Part shown: positions 23,331-35,955 of the stretch, in pieces | Numbering within the stretch: the stretch's first letter is position 1 | Layout of the letters: each line of letters opens with the position of its first letter | Assembly: GCA_037833965.1 (NCBI GenBank) | Contig: AP031351.1 | Coordinates: forward strand, 11,234,501-11,298,500 | DNA from: Marchantia polymorpha subsp. ruderalis | Lineage: Eukaryota; Streptophyta; Marchantiopsida; Marchantiales; Marchantiaceae | DNA length: 64,000 nt | Direction: 5' to 3' | Notes under the pieces: model-generated | Seen by the model: only the letters and a program-made list of their open reading frames with translations | Told to the model about the DNA's origin: nothing | The model's database searches: none | Made by a program: the position numbers and the translations under genes

Positions 23331-24210
23331 GTAGTCAAGGCATTTGATGATGTCGTTTGTTGCCAAGACATTTAGGTGCACGGTTGGCGCATCGTGTGAG
23401 TTGTTTCGGCCACTTTGATCACCACCTATGCCGCCCTGGGGGTTGCTCTTGCCACGCGGCGGACAAGATCTTTCTGCCATCGTGTGAGTCTCCTAGCTCT
23501 TGTCTCACCGATGAAGCCAATAAACTTTTGATAGTCCGGTTGTTTTTTTCCACCTTTCTTTCTTTCTCAAAAAATCCACGGTCCATGCACCACCATAAGG
23601 AGCAAGACGATGATTCCTGAAAGTGCTCGACGCACGAGCCAAGGCTATTGAACGCTTAATGAGGTCGATCCGCTTCTACACACTCCTGTCAAAATGGAGT
23701 TCCGATCGCATGATGGCAAAATTACAAATCCCAGTGACAATCCTTAGTGGATGCGAGTCGAAACCCACAGATTGTAGCACCTTCTCCAACTTTGCATGCA
23801 ATCGTTACGTTCTCACCATGGCAACATGCTCATTGCGAGTCAAGTCGGCCTGCCTGCCTCAAGTCCGATTTTCTTGCTTCCCGCAAATCCAATATTCTTT
23901 CATTGAACCAAGCTCTTTACTATGCAATTGCAAGCCACTCCTCGGAGAAAAATAAAAATAAAAATAAAATGAGATTGAGCTTCAGCACCTCCACTCATTC
24001 TTGCAATTGCATCCCCATAACTATACAGAGCGGAGCAATGTATAGCAATGCAAGCACGCCGTGATGACAATTCATTTACGTCTCACGTCACTCATCCCAT
24101 CACAACATGATAACCAGAGTCGTACTCATAACATTGGAATCCATCGACCGTACATTGCTACAGTGTTTAATGTTGTGACGATCAAAATCTGAAGAGACCT
24201 TCGATTCTGT
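23331..24210. other. Unassigned moderately GC-rich segment
   Basis: This 0.9-kb stretch is more GC-rich than its surroundings, with short frames on the plus strand (23357-23620, 23623-23955, 23747-24064) that match no family I know. A short AAATAA repeat lies at about 23950-23970. It may be the inner part or 3' end of another mobile element. Confidence 0.35.
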
Positions 24211-24214
24211 GACT

Positions 24215-24410
24215 TGTTACTTAAAGCCAAATGTGTTGAAACAAGTTGAGGAGTTGGAGACTGTGATAGCTATGTTTCAAGCGCTTCAAACAAAGTATCA
24301 CATGAAGGAATTGTCAAATCGGCTTTTCACATCGTTAAGCTAATGAGATTCAAAATAGTTGAAGGTGCAAAGATCTAAGACCACATTCATGCTATCAATG
24401 ATTTGTGAAA
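24215..24410 (+). pseudogene. Second, partial Copia gag copy
   Basis: This segment aligns by eye with 20118-20312 of the upstream Copia element over its full length (shared blocks such as AAGCCAAATGTGTTGAAACA and TTTTCACATCGTTAA). It is truncated on both sides and contains stops in every continuous reading. It is a paralogous gag fragment or part of a nested or rearranged copy. Confidence 0.8.
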
Positions 24411-24749
24411 GATCATTATTCTTGAATGTACAATATGATGTATTAAAATGCAAAATAGATGACAAATGATGAAGTTGAGATTGTCATTGATCTAATCTTT
24501 TAGTAATAAAGAAACAAAAAGTCGCATCATTTATATTTTATATTGAAATGTGATGAATGTGAATTGTAAATTACACTTTGGTTTGATTCACCACATATAT
24601 AAGGATCAAAAAATTTAATTACATACAAAAATGTCACGAATGTTTTTAAATTAAAAATTATGATGAAAACTTGTCGTATATCCATTTCTTTATATGATTG
24701 TGTATATAGAGATTGGACAGTTGTAGTAAATACCATATATTAGAGTGAA

Positions 24750-25200
24750 TGAAAAACTATTTGATAACATCACTTGATATTGCTGTGATTTTACTAAATG
24801 CAATCATGACTTAGATGAAAAAGTTGGAAAAAATGATAGTATAGATATATACAAGCAACAAATCATTGAAAAAATTATTATTGCAAGAGATAGTAAAATC
24901 ATACATGTAAAATAAGTTCAAAATGTGGAGATGAAAATTTAATATTTGAGACTCAAATTCAATTGTAATCAATTTTTAGAATCAAAAGCAGATTCAACAA
25001 ATAAAAAATCAAGCCAATCACTTATTTTAAATGAAATTTTCATGTTAAATGAAAATTTACGATTAAGGTTAAACAATGCAGGTTTAAAAAAAATAAATTA
25101 TGGTGATGAAAATAAAAATGTCTCATTTTCATGTTTTATATTTTATTGCAAGAATTTTCATATGGTTTTATATTATGGATAAATCTCTTACATGAAAATG
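24750..25200 (+). pseudogene. Second Ty3/Gypsy-type gag relic
   Basis: About 24765-24855 aligns with 15325-15410 (shared GATGAAxxAGTTGGAAAAAxTGATAGTA), and about 25078-25195 aligns with 15640-15770 (shared ATTTTCATGTTTT-like and TTATTGCA blocks). Both are therefore fragments of one gag family. A short open frame remains at 24946-25182. The copy has no zinc knuckle or protease. Confidence 0.65.
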
Positions 25201-26640
25201 CATGCTGTTAAAACAAGGTTTTTCTAATTCATGAATTGAGATGAAGAATAAAAACTTGCAAATATTTTAATCTATATTATAATATAAGATATTTTTTATA
25301 ATGAGGAAGTCTAGAATATTTGATATTTCAAATCTCATCACCTTTATCATGAAAATTTTCTTGAATTAAAAATCTTAGAGCATATCTATGTAAATGGATT
25401 TCTTGATTATTAAAAAAAAAAATTAAACAAATATGGAACTTTAGAAATATGATTGATAAATTAACTTTGATTAGATTATTATACAGAGATAAAAAATGAT
25501 TACATTGCACAGGTATTATTATTATTATTCAATTATGTAATGTAGTTGTAATATTTCATCAGACCTTTTATAAAATGTGATATATGTTTGTGTTGTGTTC
25601 ACATGCATATTTATATGCATGTTGTACACAAACCAATCATAAAAAACGCAGGACATCAATTCATTCTTTGTTTGATTTTTTCAATGATAATTGTAGCAAA
25701 ATGATTAAGACTTGTGACATTATATATTCAATATATTTTTTCGTTTATTTTTCAATTAAATTTAAAATGATTATTTAAATCACCTTGAATTTATTAAAGA
25801 TCGTGCACATAACATTGATGTTTTTTATAAATTTGATTTAAACTAAATACCTTGCTTTTAGAATTTTTTTTATAAACTCTTTTTTTTATTTCTGCTTCAA
25901 AATAAGTTGACTTCACAATGTTATTAAAACATAATATGGTACTTGAATATTATTCTTGTAGATGTTTGATGATATGTTTTATCATAACATTTTTTAGCTT
26001 AATGCAGAATAAGATATTTATCATGGATTTAAATTTTATTTATGCACCTTAAATCTTACAATTTTTTTTTCATCGTTGAAAAGAAAGATAATAAATATAT
26101 GTGGAAGACGAAGTACAGACATTTCAACAGACATTTTTCCATTTACCATTATCAAGCAAAATGCAATGCAAAACTAGGGTTCAGAAGGTAGTAAATTTTT
26201 TGATTAGTTTGTGTAGGTTGTATAGGTTCCACTCTTCAGTTGTGTTTTAGATTTGAACTAAAATTCTTTTTTGCAGCTTCATCTGTTTGGTGCATACAAT
26301 ACGCGTGATATATTTCTCGAGAGATTCATGCACTCCCATGAAATAGTATTCTTTTTGTAACAAATTCTCTTCCCACGAGAGAGTGGTTGTGCGATCTCTC
26401 ACCTGAGTTTAATGAGCCTTTTGGTTCCGTTCCACGACTAATTTTGAAAGATTCAACAACATATTTTGGGCTAAACCAAAGGTTCTTTTATCTGCAGAAT
26501 GCCAAAATCTGTTGTGAAAAGAAGCAACCACTTGATTAGCAATTTGCTGCTCATGTAAGCTGACCTTTATTAATAGCCCACTATTTGTTTCTTAATTGTC
26601 TTAGGTTCTTTTTCAAGTTTGTGCTACATTACGAGAGAAG
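25201..26640. other. AT-rich desert
   Basis: No gene or recognisable element. It contains an ATT trinucleotide run (about 25515-25530) and a 10-bp-arm palindrome ACATGCATAT at 25601-25622. GC content climbs steeply after about 26640. Confidence 0.45.
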
Positions 26641-29600
26641 CAAGGAAAGTAATGTCCAAAAGGGCGTTTTATAGTAAATTCAAACGGGCGGGGATGAGGG
26701 GATTCGAACAGCCTAATGTACAATTAATAGTCGCCCCTCTCCGGTGAAAGGTCAGGCAGCAGCGGGCCCGACATGTACACTTGCATGTTAAGCCGACACA
26801 CAAACGGCGGCTTTTAGTGGACGTTTGAAAACCTGGCTTACCTGCTACCGGCCACTAACTGGACTGGACTCGGAAGTTGGAACCACGAACACTGACTGGC
26901 CCGCGGCCCGCCCACTTCCGCCGGTGGACCGGTGGACTGTGGCTGCTTTGTCCCAATTTGGAACCCGGAGGGGAGGAGCCCTGAGGAGCCCTGGGGTCTT
27001 CGATCCGAAAGTATCTGGCGGTCGTTGAAACTTGAAAGATTCGGAAGGGGAAAAGCAGATTCCGTGCACTTTCGATTAGGCAGATGGTGAGGCTTGGGTG
27101 CAGTAGTTGAGTTGATCACATGCTCTACACCTTCAAATAATATACGATTATGAAATGTCTCCGCCACTGCCGCACCTGAAGGTCTGAGGTCTGCCGCTAC
27201 CCACAGGTCGAACACATCTGATGTCTGGGGGGTGTCAGATGTCGCCACTCGGATCAAAATCTCCGAAAGGGATTTCTCTTGGATGACATCTCTCTCTCTC
27301 CTCTCATTGTACCCTCTCTCCTCGCAGTGCTTTTCCTTTCTGCTCGTCAAACCGGTCAAAATTCACCAGAACAAGTAAAAGGGCCCTGGAATCCCTCGCA
27401 TCTCTCTGGTCATTATTACCGCAACTTGTCCAGCGGCAGAATTCGTGCAGCTTTCAACTATGTCTCGAAGTACATGTATGAGCATGTTCGATGTTTTAAG
27501 ATCTTCCCGACCTGCTCCGGCCTCAGATCAACGCGCGAACCGAGATAGGGCCGAGGAGGAAAATACGATCCAACTGTGCCTCCAAGTGAAGTCTGTAGTA
27601 ACGTGTAGTGTGGTTTGGTGGGGTGGGGTTGGGGGTGGGTACCCAGGCTTGCCCCGGGTCCTGGACGGGACACCGAAACAAATGCACGTTGACAGACACG
27701 TTGTTCACGGCGCTGGGATACCAATGTTTCCCGCTCGAGAGGATGACATTTTTTCTCCCACTCGTCTTACTCAAGGTAAGGGCGAGGGGCGAGGGTCGAG
27801 GGTCGAGGGAGGAGCTTGAATTCGCGTGTTCAGACGATTTCATGCTCGCATGTGCGGCAACTAATTTTCTACACATGTCAGCATCGAATCCCACTTCGAC
27901 ATTCTTCTATTAAGTGCGAGAGCGAGAGCGAGTGCGAGTGCGAATTACGGATTTTCTGGGCGACAAACCCGCGAGCGTAGGCGGGTACATGAGATGGGGA
28001 CCTGAAGGACACCAAGAGCCAAAATTACAGGAGGAGTGTCTTACACCATGTGAGGTGTGCCGGACTGACATGCAGTATCGCAAGGCAGCGGAAAATCAAA
28101 AGAAATCCGGAGGATCGGTGTAGGGTCCGGATGGGACTGAGTGTAGGAACTCTCACCTCCTGCGAATGGAGCCATGGACTACTGGCCAGAGGTCCGGTGG
28201 CGCCCTTCGATCCGGCGAGAAAGCTGGGAGAGAATAGTGACCTTGCTGCCCTGGCTTGGGAGCAGCAGTGGGGCAGGGCTGGTGGCCACATTAGGTCGGG
28301 CTCCATTAGACAGATAGATGAATGAGCGGCAGTAAGAACCTCCATGTCGGTGCAAAAGTTGAGGTGTCTGTCCGAGCCAAACAAGAATTTGGCACGCCGT
28401 CCTAAACTCGCTCATCGATCCAACCCCAGGGCCATGAGAAAATGCGACGAGGGCAGCGAGGTCCTCCAAGACGTTGGGGAATCATCTCATGCGAAACAGG
28501 CCAGCCCCCCCCCCCCCCCCCCAACCCTGCCAGAGGACCCACTTCCTTTCCCCCTCGGATACAATATAAATAATGCTCTCCAAGGCCTGGCCAGTGACGG
28601 GCCGGTATTCCTGCGAGCCGAGAGAACTACAGTGGTACGTCCCCATGTCCTCATCAGGCAAGCAGACGCCGGCCTGACAGCCCCGCCAGCTCGATGCTCA
28701 GTCAGTACTGTAAATGACTCCCCCCAACGGTTAAGTCGAGATCTCCACACCCCTTTCGTAAGCCCCGTCGGGCCTAATCTCGTACGTAGAGTAGCATGTT
28801 ATTGTGGAGGAGGCTCGGTTCGGTTCTTAGAATACTGTTTTTCCCATAGGCCGGATTGAAATATTTCTGCGCGGCGTACAGGCATGACGTGGGCTCTCCC
28901 CCGGCCGGATTCCTGGATGACTCTCCGGCTGCAGAGCATGGAATCTCGTGAGACCTCCTTGCTTCCTTCCTTCACGAGAAATCCGGTATTGGTACAATTG
29001 CGCCAAAAGTAGAAACCAAACTGCCCGCTCTACGACGATTTGTTGCTCTCGCGTAGAATGCTGCGGAACCAGGTCTCATTTCGCCGAGAGAGACGACCTT
29101 TTGCTAAGAGGGGGCTGCCAATCTGCTGCTGTCTTTTATGGAGGACGCATGAGCGGGTTCTTCTACATTTGCCATTCCGATTCAGAGGGAAGGCTGTCGG
29201 CTCGCTCTGAGAGATTACGCGCCGTCGTTTGAATTCGCTGGGGCTTTGTACTTTGCTTTGCTCTGGGCAGAAGGGCGAAGGAAGGGCGAGGGCCCCTGGG
29301 GAGGGAGATTTATTTCTTTAGCGACGGGGCCTGACCGCCGGGGAACGTGGGCGTATGGCGGATAACCCCGATGGACACAGTGGATAACTCACATGGCTCT
29401 TTTGAGACGCTGGGTTCACTGTTGCCACACCGTTGAGGGGAGTCAGTCTTTTGAGATGCTGCGGGCGATGGCGATGAGGAAGAGGAAGAGGAGGGTGAGG
29501 CCAGGCTTCGATCTGGAGCAGGCACTCGAGCTCGCATCCCGAGGCGGTGGTGGTCCTTTCTGAGCTGGATTGTGGCGGTCGATTTTGTGGGATCCCAGCT

Positions 29601-32600
29601 AGCAGCTGCGAGGCAATGCGGAGGCATGCCAGTGGCAGGTTTGACCCTCGGCCGCACCGTCTCATGCGGCGTTGGGATGTCGAGAGCTGTAGAAGCGCGA
29701 CGTACCCTCGGCGGTGCGACGCTCTTGACTCTTGACTCTTGACCGATACATATGCTTCATTCATTCAGTTCGAAGATCTTGTCGTTCGCATCCATGGTGC
29801 CCGTTTCTCACAAGAGGTCGATAAAGCATTCACAGTCTGGCATTCACCCTTCTCCATGTTCACGACAAGAAGATCGTAACTGTCCGTGTGTTTCGGCCAC
29901 TCATCGTCTCCCAAAGGAATTTCTTTTCACCTCGTAGCATCCCTGATCTTCATCTTCTTCCATCACTCCGACCCATGACGTTCTGTCAGTGGTATTTTCA
30001 CTGCCTCGTGCACTCCGTATATTTGACGACTGATGAGAACAACAAACCCAGCAGACCACGAGAGCAGACTTGCTTCACAACAAACAACCTCTCCTTGCAG
30101 AATCATGCATATCCTCCGTCCATCGTTGCCGGATCAAGGGAACGATGTAGGGTTCCTTTGGGTCCTCGGCCTCCAGCGGCAGCGGAGCAATCTGCTTATG
30201 CGCCTCATTTACAAACTCCTGACTGAGTAACGTTGCCATCTCACAATGCTAGAGTTCGGCAAGTATACAAACATTGGCGACTTCTTGGTAGCAAAATCTG
30301 CAGGTTTTTGGGGTGATACATGTGCGCGAGCGTATGTATGAGTCGTAAGCAAAGATGATGTCCCCAAAAAGAAAGGGAAAAGAGAGTCTGTTGCATAAAC
30401 TTGTGGTTATACTTCGGGGCGCAATTTCGAATAAAAAAAGGAGAGAAAAATAACGGTTCAATGATGACACGCTATAGGACTAGACAATTTGGGTTTGGCG
30501 CTCGATTGGTGGTGAACAAAGCGCAGCAGTCAAATCCGACCTCGAAGATGCACTTTTACGAGGGCGAAGACGTGGGATTGGAAGTGGAGAATGACGCTCG
30601 AAATTCCCAACTCACGCAAGAGGTTGCCAATCCTGCCCAAAATGGAAACAATCGAACCGGAGAAAGGTAGAAATGGAAAGACCGCAGTAAATTCGCGCTG
30701 ACAGGCAACAAGATCGCTCTCCCGCAGGGCAAGAGGTGCTCGCCGGTAAAGTCAAAACCGAAATGTACACACGGTGCCTGCCTTCTTCTTGCGCGTCCGA
30801 TCGCTCTGCTGGTACTACACGTAGCGACGCGCTAGATTCAACCGAGGCACGACCCCACTCGGCAAGCGAGGCATCAGGGCAGAAGCAGTTGGACTCCGGT
30901 CACTCCGCTCTGATCCGAAGCGGCCAATTTCCCCAAGCCTTGATCGGGGAAAGTACCTGCCGAACGTTTAGATTACGGTCGTACGGCGTGCGCTACCAGG
31001 AAAGGAAGGAGATGGACGAGGAGGGGGAGGAGGAGGAGCGGGAGCAGCAGGGCACGAGATGCAGTAACTTCGCTCTTTACAGCCACTCCTCTAGTGCTCT
31101 AGCGACGGAGGGCCTGGCAGTCATATCTTCCCCCTCTGGCTCGCTCTTCTGATGGGGGAGGCGACAAGGCAGCCGTCGCTCCGAGAGGAACGTTGGGGGG
31201 TGTGGGGTGGGGGAGGGGGAGCATGGCATGGCATGGGGCCACCGCTAGGAAGCAGAGGCACCACCCACCCCACATTTGCCATAAGCAGACCTAGATCGGG
31301 TGGGCCACTCGCCGCTCGGACCCGTCCAAGTCATCAAGTTGTGCAAGTACGCAAAGTACAACAGAGAGACAACGTTCTTGTTTCACTGGCAAAGGGGGGC
31401 TCGCGTTCGTCCCTGCGCCTCCCTCCGCTCGCTCGCTACAGGTCCTTGAACGAGGTGCACAGGGATACAAATACGTACCTTGACATTTACGGAGACGGCT
31501 ACTGCTGACTGTGGCTGCGTACGAGGATCTGATTAATTGAGCTGGCATCTGTTCGGGCATCGCAGTTTTTATTTATTTATTTGCGCAAGTGGAACGGGAA
31601 AGCTTTATTCCGTTCAGAATGAAGAGACCGGGAAGGAACAAGACCGCGCCCGTATCCATCGCATCTCAGCGCATCATATCACGATCTCACACTTATCATT
31701 TTGGAAATAGAAGTCGTACTATCGTTATTGCCCATGGCCTGGAAGGAAGCCCTCCGCCGCTGCTGATTTGGCCTTCTTCAAATCCGTTCTCCATTTTGAC
31801 CAGTTTAATCTGCTCTTGCCCGCCATCCTCATTCGTCGAAGGCGGGATTCGTGCGAATTCGACGAATCGTGCATCTTGTTTCAGCATGGCTTATGATGTG
31901 GATGGCACGGAATGGAGCTCCATGTATGGCCCTCTCCCCCGTCGCCGGACAAGGCTCGAATTAGAAGAGAATCGTGGCCCCCTCCGATAGGCCATACCAT
32001 GCACTGTGCGCAGATGCGAACCTATGGGCGCCATTTCTGCATTCTATATATAATCCGATTATTGCAATGCCGCTTGGAGGCGAAGATAAATGTCTGCTTC
32101 TGCTAGCGGGAGGATGGGAGGCACCACATCCACATCCACAATAGGAAGCGAGGATAGACACATTCCCTGGCCATGGCCCAAAGGAGAACGCACGAGGCGG
32201 AATTTAGGGTATGGGAAAGATGCTATAATTGGCGGGATGGCGCAGGGCAGTAGAGCAGGCTGCAATCCACCGGAGCGAGCACTCATTCAGGTTGCGCATA
32301 CAGAGCGTGCTGTACGCTGACGGAGCTGAAAGGTAGAAGGCAAGATGGGGGAAGATGGAGCTCAGGGTCAAAACAGGGGATGCTTTTTCTGGAGGGAGCC
32401 CGGCAGGCAGGCGCTCCAAAAGGTTGGGCACGGGAAGTTATGATGCAGAAGCTGTTGAGGACAATAAAAGTGTCGCAGGCAGGACAAAAGAGAGGGACTC
32501 GGGATCTGGATTACCCTGGAGAAGCGGAATGATGTGACTTCAATGTACATCCAACTAACTCATCATACCGATTAGTGAAGCAGCGCTTGTGTTGTTGCGT

Positions 32601-33301
32601 CTGTCGATGGTGTATATACGGAATTTAATGGGCAGAATGTTGTGGTGAGCCTGCGTTCGCAGAGCAGAAGCAGAAGCGAGCAACGGGCAGAACCCTCTCG
32701 CCCCTCGCCCCTCGCCCTCCCTGCCTCCTCCACCAGCTCTACTTTACCGTTCTGCTGCGCCTGCGGCCCTCCCTGCGTTCGTCTGTCTCCACAAGGGGCC
32801 GATATTTAATACACATCGTGCCATTCCGTTGTTCTTCTACACTCTTCTCCTCAAAGACTGTGGAGTGTCAAGTCCTGACTGCCACTCGACTCTCACACTT
32901 CTTCTTCCCTCCCTCCTTCTATCACTGCACTGCGCTTCCTTCTCGGTTCTCCTCCCCTCCTCTGGCATCCATCAAGCGGGAATATACGAGCTGCTCTTGT
33001 TCGGACAGCGAGGTGAGCTGAGCAGCAGGGTTTTGCCCAAGTAGTGAGCGAGAGCTGGGGCCGGGCCGTGTCGAGTGGAGTGAAATTTCGGGAGACCCTG
33101 CTGGCAGATCAGAGCATTGCACAGGAAGAGGAGAAAGAGCAGAGGTTCGCTCGTTCCTTCATATCCTGCTCGGACGCTCCCTTCCGGAGCCAGCGGCCGA
33201 GGCGAGGATTTTGACGGCGCAGCAGCAGGACAGCAGCTGAGGGCGGACTTGGTTCCCCACCTACTCAGCTCGCATCACTGCCGGTCTGCGAGACGGGCCC
33301 A
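26641..33301. other. 6.6-kb GC-rich region upstream of the glucanase gene
   Basis: The sequence is much more GC-rich than the deserts on either side. It has many overlapping medium open frames on both strands (for example 28344-28859 on plus and 29318-29764 on minus) but none has a recognisable domain, a convincing splice pattern or a consistent coding strand. It contains an 18-base C homopolymer (28505-28522), a TTTA run (about 31567-31582) and a 10-bp-arm inverted repeat at 31831-31867. The last ~500 bases before the start codon are probably promoter and 5' UTR. It could host a long promoter, a non-coding transcript or a lineage-specific gene. Confidence 0.4.
28505..28522. repeat. C18 homopolymer
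   Basis: Eighteen consecutive C residues on the plus strand. Length could be affected by sequencing or assembly error. Confidence 0.8.
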
Positions 33302-35955
33302 ATGGGTTGGAAAGTGCATGGAATCTCCTTCTACTTGGCATTGCAGGCTCTGTTCATCCTTCACCTCATTCATCCAGCTGGTAAGCACATCTGCGCCAAC
33401 CCAAATGCGTGTTTTGATGAAGATCCCCAATGTCTGATAAGTGCTTGGTCCCTGAAGCCCAGCCCAGTGCAGATAAAGTCGTCGCGCCAGAGCTGCCTCG
33501 CCGTTCTGAGATGTTCCAATTTCTCTTCCGTCTCTGGGAGAGTACAGGGGAGTGATTGTAGAGGTCCGCTGTTTAGGTTGCCTAACGATCTCATCTCCCA
33601 CAACATGCTCAAAAGAATCTGATGTATGTCCTGTACGGAAGTGAAATTTCCGTCACCGCCTTTGTTCCCATTCTCGCAGCCTCGTCGCTGGCGCGGGCGG
33701 ACGAAGTTCATTCGCGTCCTGTCCGGCTGGAATGGCTCGTCTGTGAATGGTCTCTCATTGTCCTTTGCTTCATCAGCTCTCTGACCGCTTCGTGCTCACG
33801 AAGTTATGTTGCGGAAATTAGATTCGTATGGGGTCTTCTGGACGACGCCCATCTTCCGGTCTGAACCTTAGGCTTAAATCCCACCACACGCAGCGCCGAA
33901 CGCATCGGTCTTCTCAGCATTTCTCCTTCTTTCGGAGGCGAGGAAGAGGACAGTCCCTCGTCTGGAGACCTCGGAGCTCATGGCCCGCGCCGACGGGAAA
34001 AACGAGTATGATGCGCGTCTGTAGATGTGTTAGTGTGTGAAGAACGTTGTCTGATCCGCCGTCGTGTCTTCTGGTCGAAGCAGATGCCACTCTGGGAGTG
34101 ATTTATGGCACCCAAGGGTCCAATGTCCCGATACCGTCGTCGGTGGTGCAGCTGCTGAAGACGAATGGAGTGCAGCACATCAGAATCTACGACACGAATC
34201 AGGATGTGCTGAAAGCGTTTGCAGGGTCGGAGATTCAGGTGATAATTGGCATTCCGAACAGCCAGCTCGCCGAGGTAGGCAGGACTAACGCCACCGCCGC
34301 CAAATGGTTGGCGGACAATGTGGTCCCGTACGCCGGGTCCGTGAACATCACCGCCATCGCCGTCGGCAGTGAGGTGCTGACCAGCTTCGGATCGTTCTCC
34401 ACCAGCCTCGTGCGCACAATGATGTGGATCCACGACGCGCTCATCGCCAATGGGCTGGACTCGCAAATTCGAGTCTCCACGCCGCACAGCACCGACATTC
34501 TGGCCACGACGTTTCCTCCGTCGCAGGCCACATTCAACAGAACGCTCGTGCCCGTGCTCATGCCCATGCTGCAATTCCTGTCGCTGACCGGCTCCTACCT
34601 GATGCTCAATGTGTACCCCTACTACACATATCAGTCGAATTTCCAGGCCGTGGATCTGCAGTACGCTCTGTTCCAGCCCGCCACTCAGGTGGCCGACACC
34701 TACGCCAACCTCATGTACCCCAGCCTCTTCGACGCTCTGGTCGATGCGGGCTACTACGCCATGCAGGCCCTGAACTTCAGCACCGTGGACATCGTGGTCA
34801 CGGAGACGGGCTGGCCGCACACGGGCGACGCCAATGAGGTCGGTGCGTCGACAGTGAACGCCGCGCAGTACAATGGCAACCTGGCCAAGCGCACGAACAA
34901 CAAGACCGGCACCCCGTTCAAGCCCCAGACGCCGCTCGTGGTCTACATCTACGAGCTGTTCAACGAGGATCTGCGCACGGGCGCAACCTCGGAGCGCAAT
35001 TATGGCATCTTCGGCAACGACATGAACCCCATCTACAATGTGGATCTCACGGGTCAAGGCCGCATTCTCGCCGGCAACAGCACGCAGTACCAGACCTGGT
35101 GCGTTGCGAAGAAGGAAGTCAGTCAGCAGGGGCTTCAGCAGGCCCTGGACTGGACCTGCGGCCAAGGAGGCGTCAACTGCTCTGTCATTTCCAAGGGCGG
35201 AGCCTGCTTTTTGCCTGATACTCTCGATTCCCATGCCTCCTGGGCTTTCAACGCGTACTACCAGAAAAACGGCAATGGCCCCAACACTTGCGACTTCAGA
35301 GGCGTTGGTCAGATTGTCAGCTACAACCCAAGTAAGTCTTCCGCGCATAGTCAAGTGAGTGTGTCGTTGCGTGCGAATCTGGAGTCTGTAGGTGGAATCT
35401 GAGCGCCGTCGATACGTTCATGGAGTTGGTGGATGATGGTCGAGATGATCTATGTAGTCGAGCCCTTTGTTGAACTCATCGAATATAGGTTTGGGAGCCC
35501 CGCCCAGAATCGTGTGTGGCATACCCTTTCGCGTTGCTGACTGACGTCTTCGTGTTTGGCGATTTGGCTGCAGGCTATTCGAGTTGCATATATCAAGCCA
35601 GGTACTGTCAGAGCTCATTCTTCGCAACCGGCCATCGTGCATCAGCTCCTAGCAATTCGGTTCTTACGGTCGCTTCGCACTGTCATTTTCGTAGCTGAGT
35701 CATGCAATTGTCGATTCATCTTCTGATTTTAGTTAGCTTCTGCATCTTGCAACTACTATTTGGAAATGCATCTGGGGATCCCTGTCGACACGCTTGCTGA
35801 TCCATTCCCCGTGTCTGTCTTGCAGTAACGTGACCACCACAGTAGGAGGCAGTGTCCCCGGCAGCCCAGCTAGCCCACGAGTAGAGTTTAAAAGTTCAGT
35901 GACGTTTGGCTGTCTACTGCTAATATTCTTGGTGAATTTGAGATACTTTTTGTAG
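33302..35955 (+). CDS. Glucan endo-1,3-beta-glucosidase: GH17 + X8 (CBM43) + GPI signal
   Basis: Coding exons 33302-33380, 34084-35331, 35574-35601 and 35826-35955 total 1485 nt and encode 494 residues with closed phases. Residues 1-26 are a secretion signal (hydrophobic core YLALQALFILHLI). The GH17 domain begins LGVIYGTQGSNVP (30-42). The predicted acid/base is E123 in AVGSEV, where the family more often has GNE, and the nucleophile is E267 in TETGWP. The Cys-rich X8 callose-binding domain starts at W365 (WCVAKK) and ends in the short 28-nt exon (YSSCIYQA). Exon 4 encodes a Ser/Pro linker and a hydrophobic tail (LLLIFLV), typical of a GPI signal. The enzyme should hydrolyse callose at the outer plasma membrane or plasmodesmata (family knowledge). 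Intron 1 (703 bp) separates the signal peptide from the mature enzyme. Confidence 0.93.

Noticed and set aside
26699-26712. tRNA B-box-like GTTCGAATCC on the minus strand
   Set aside because: No matching T-stem, A box or acceptor stem could be found around it.
33978-35354. 458-codon open frame on the minus strand across the glucanase gene
   Set aside because: It is antisense to the strongly supported GH17 exon, has no family resemblance and is a shadow of GC-rich codon use.
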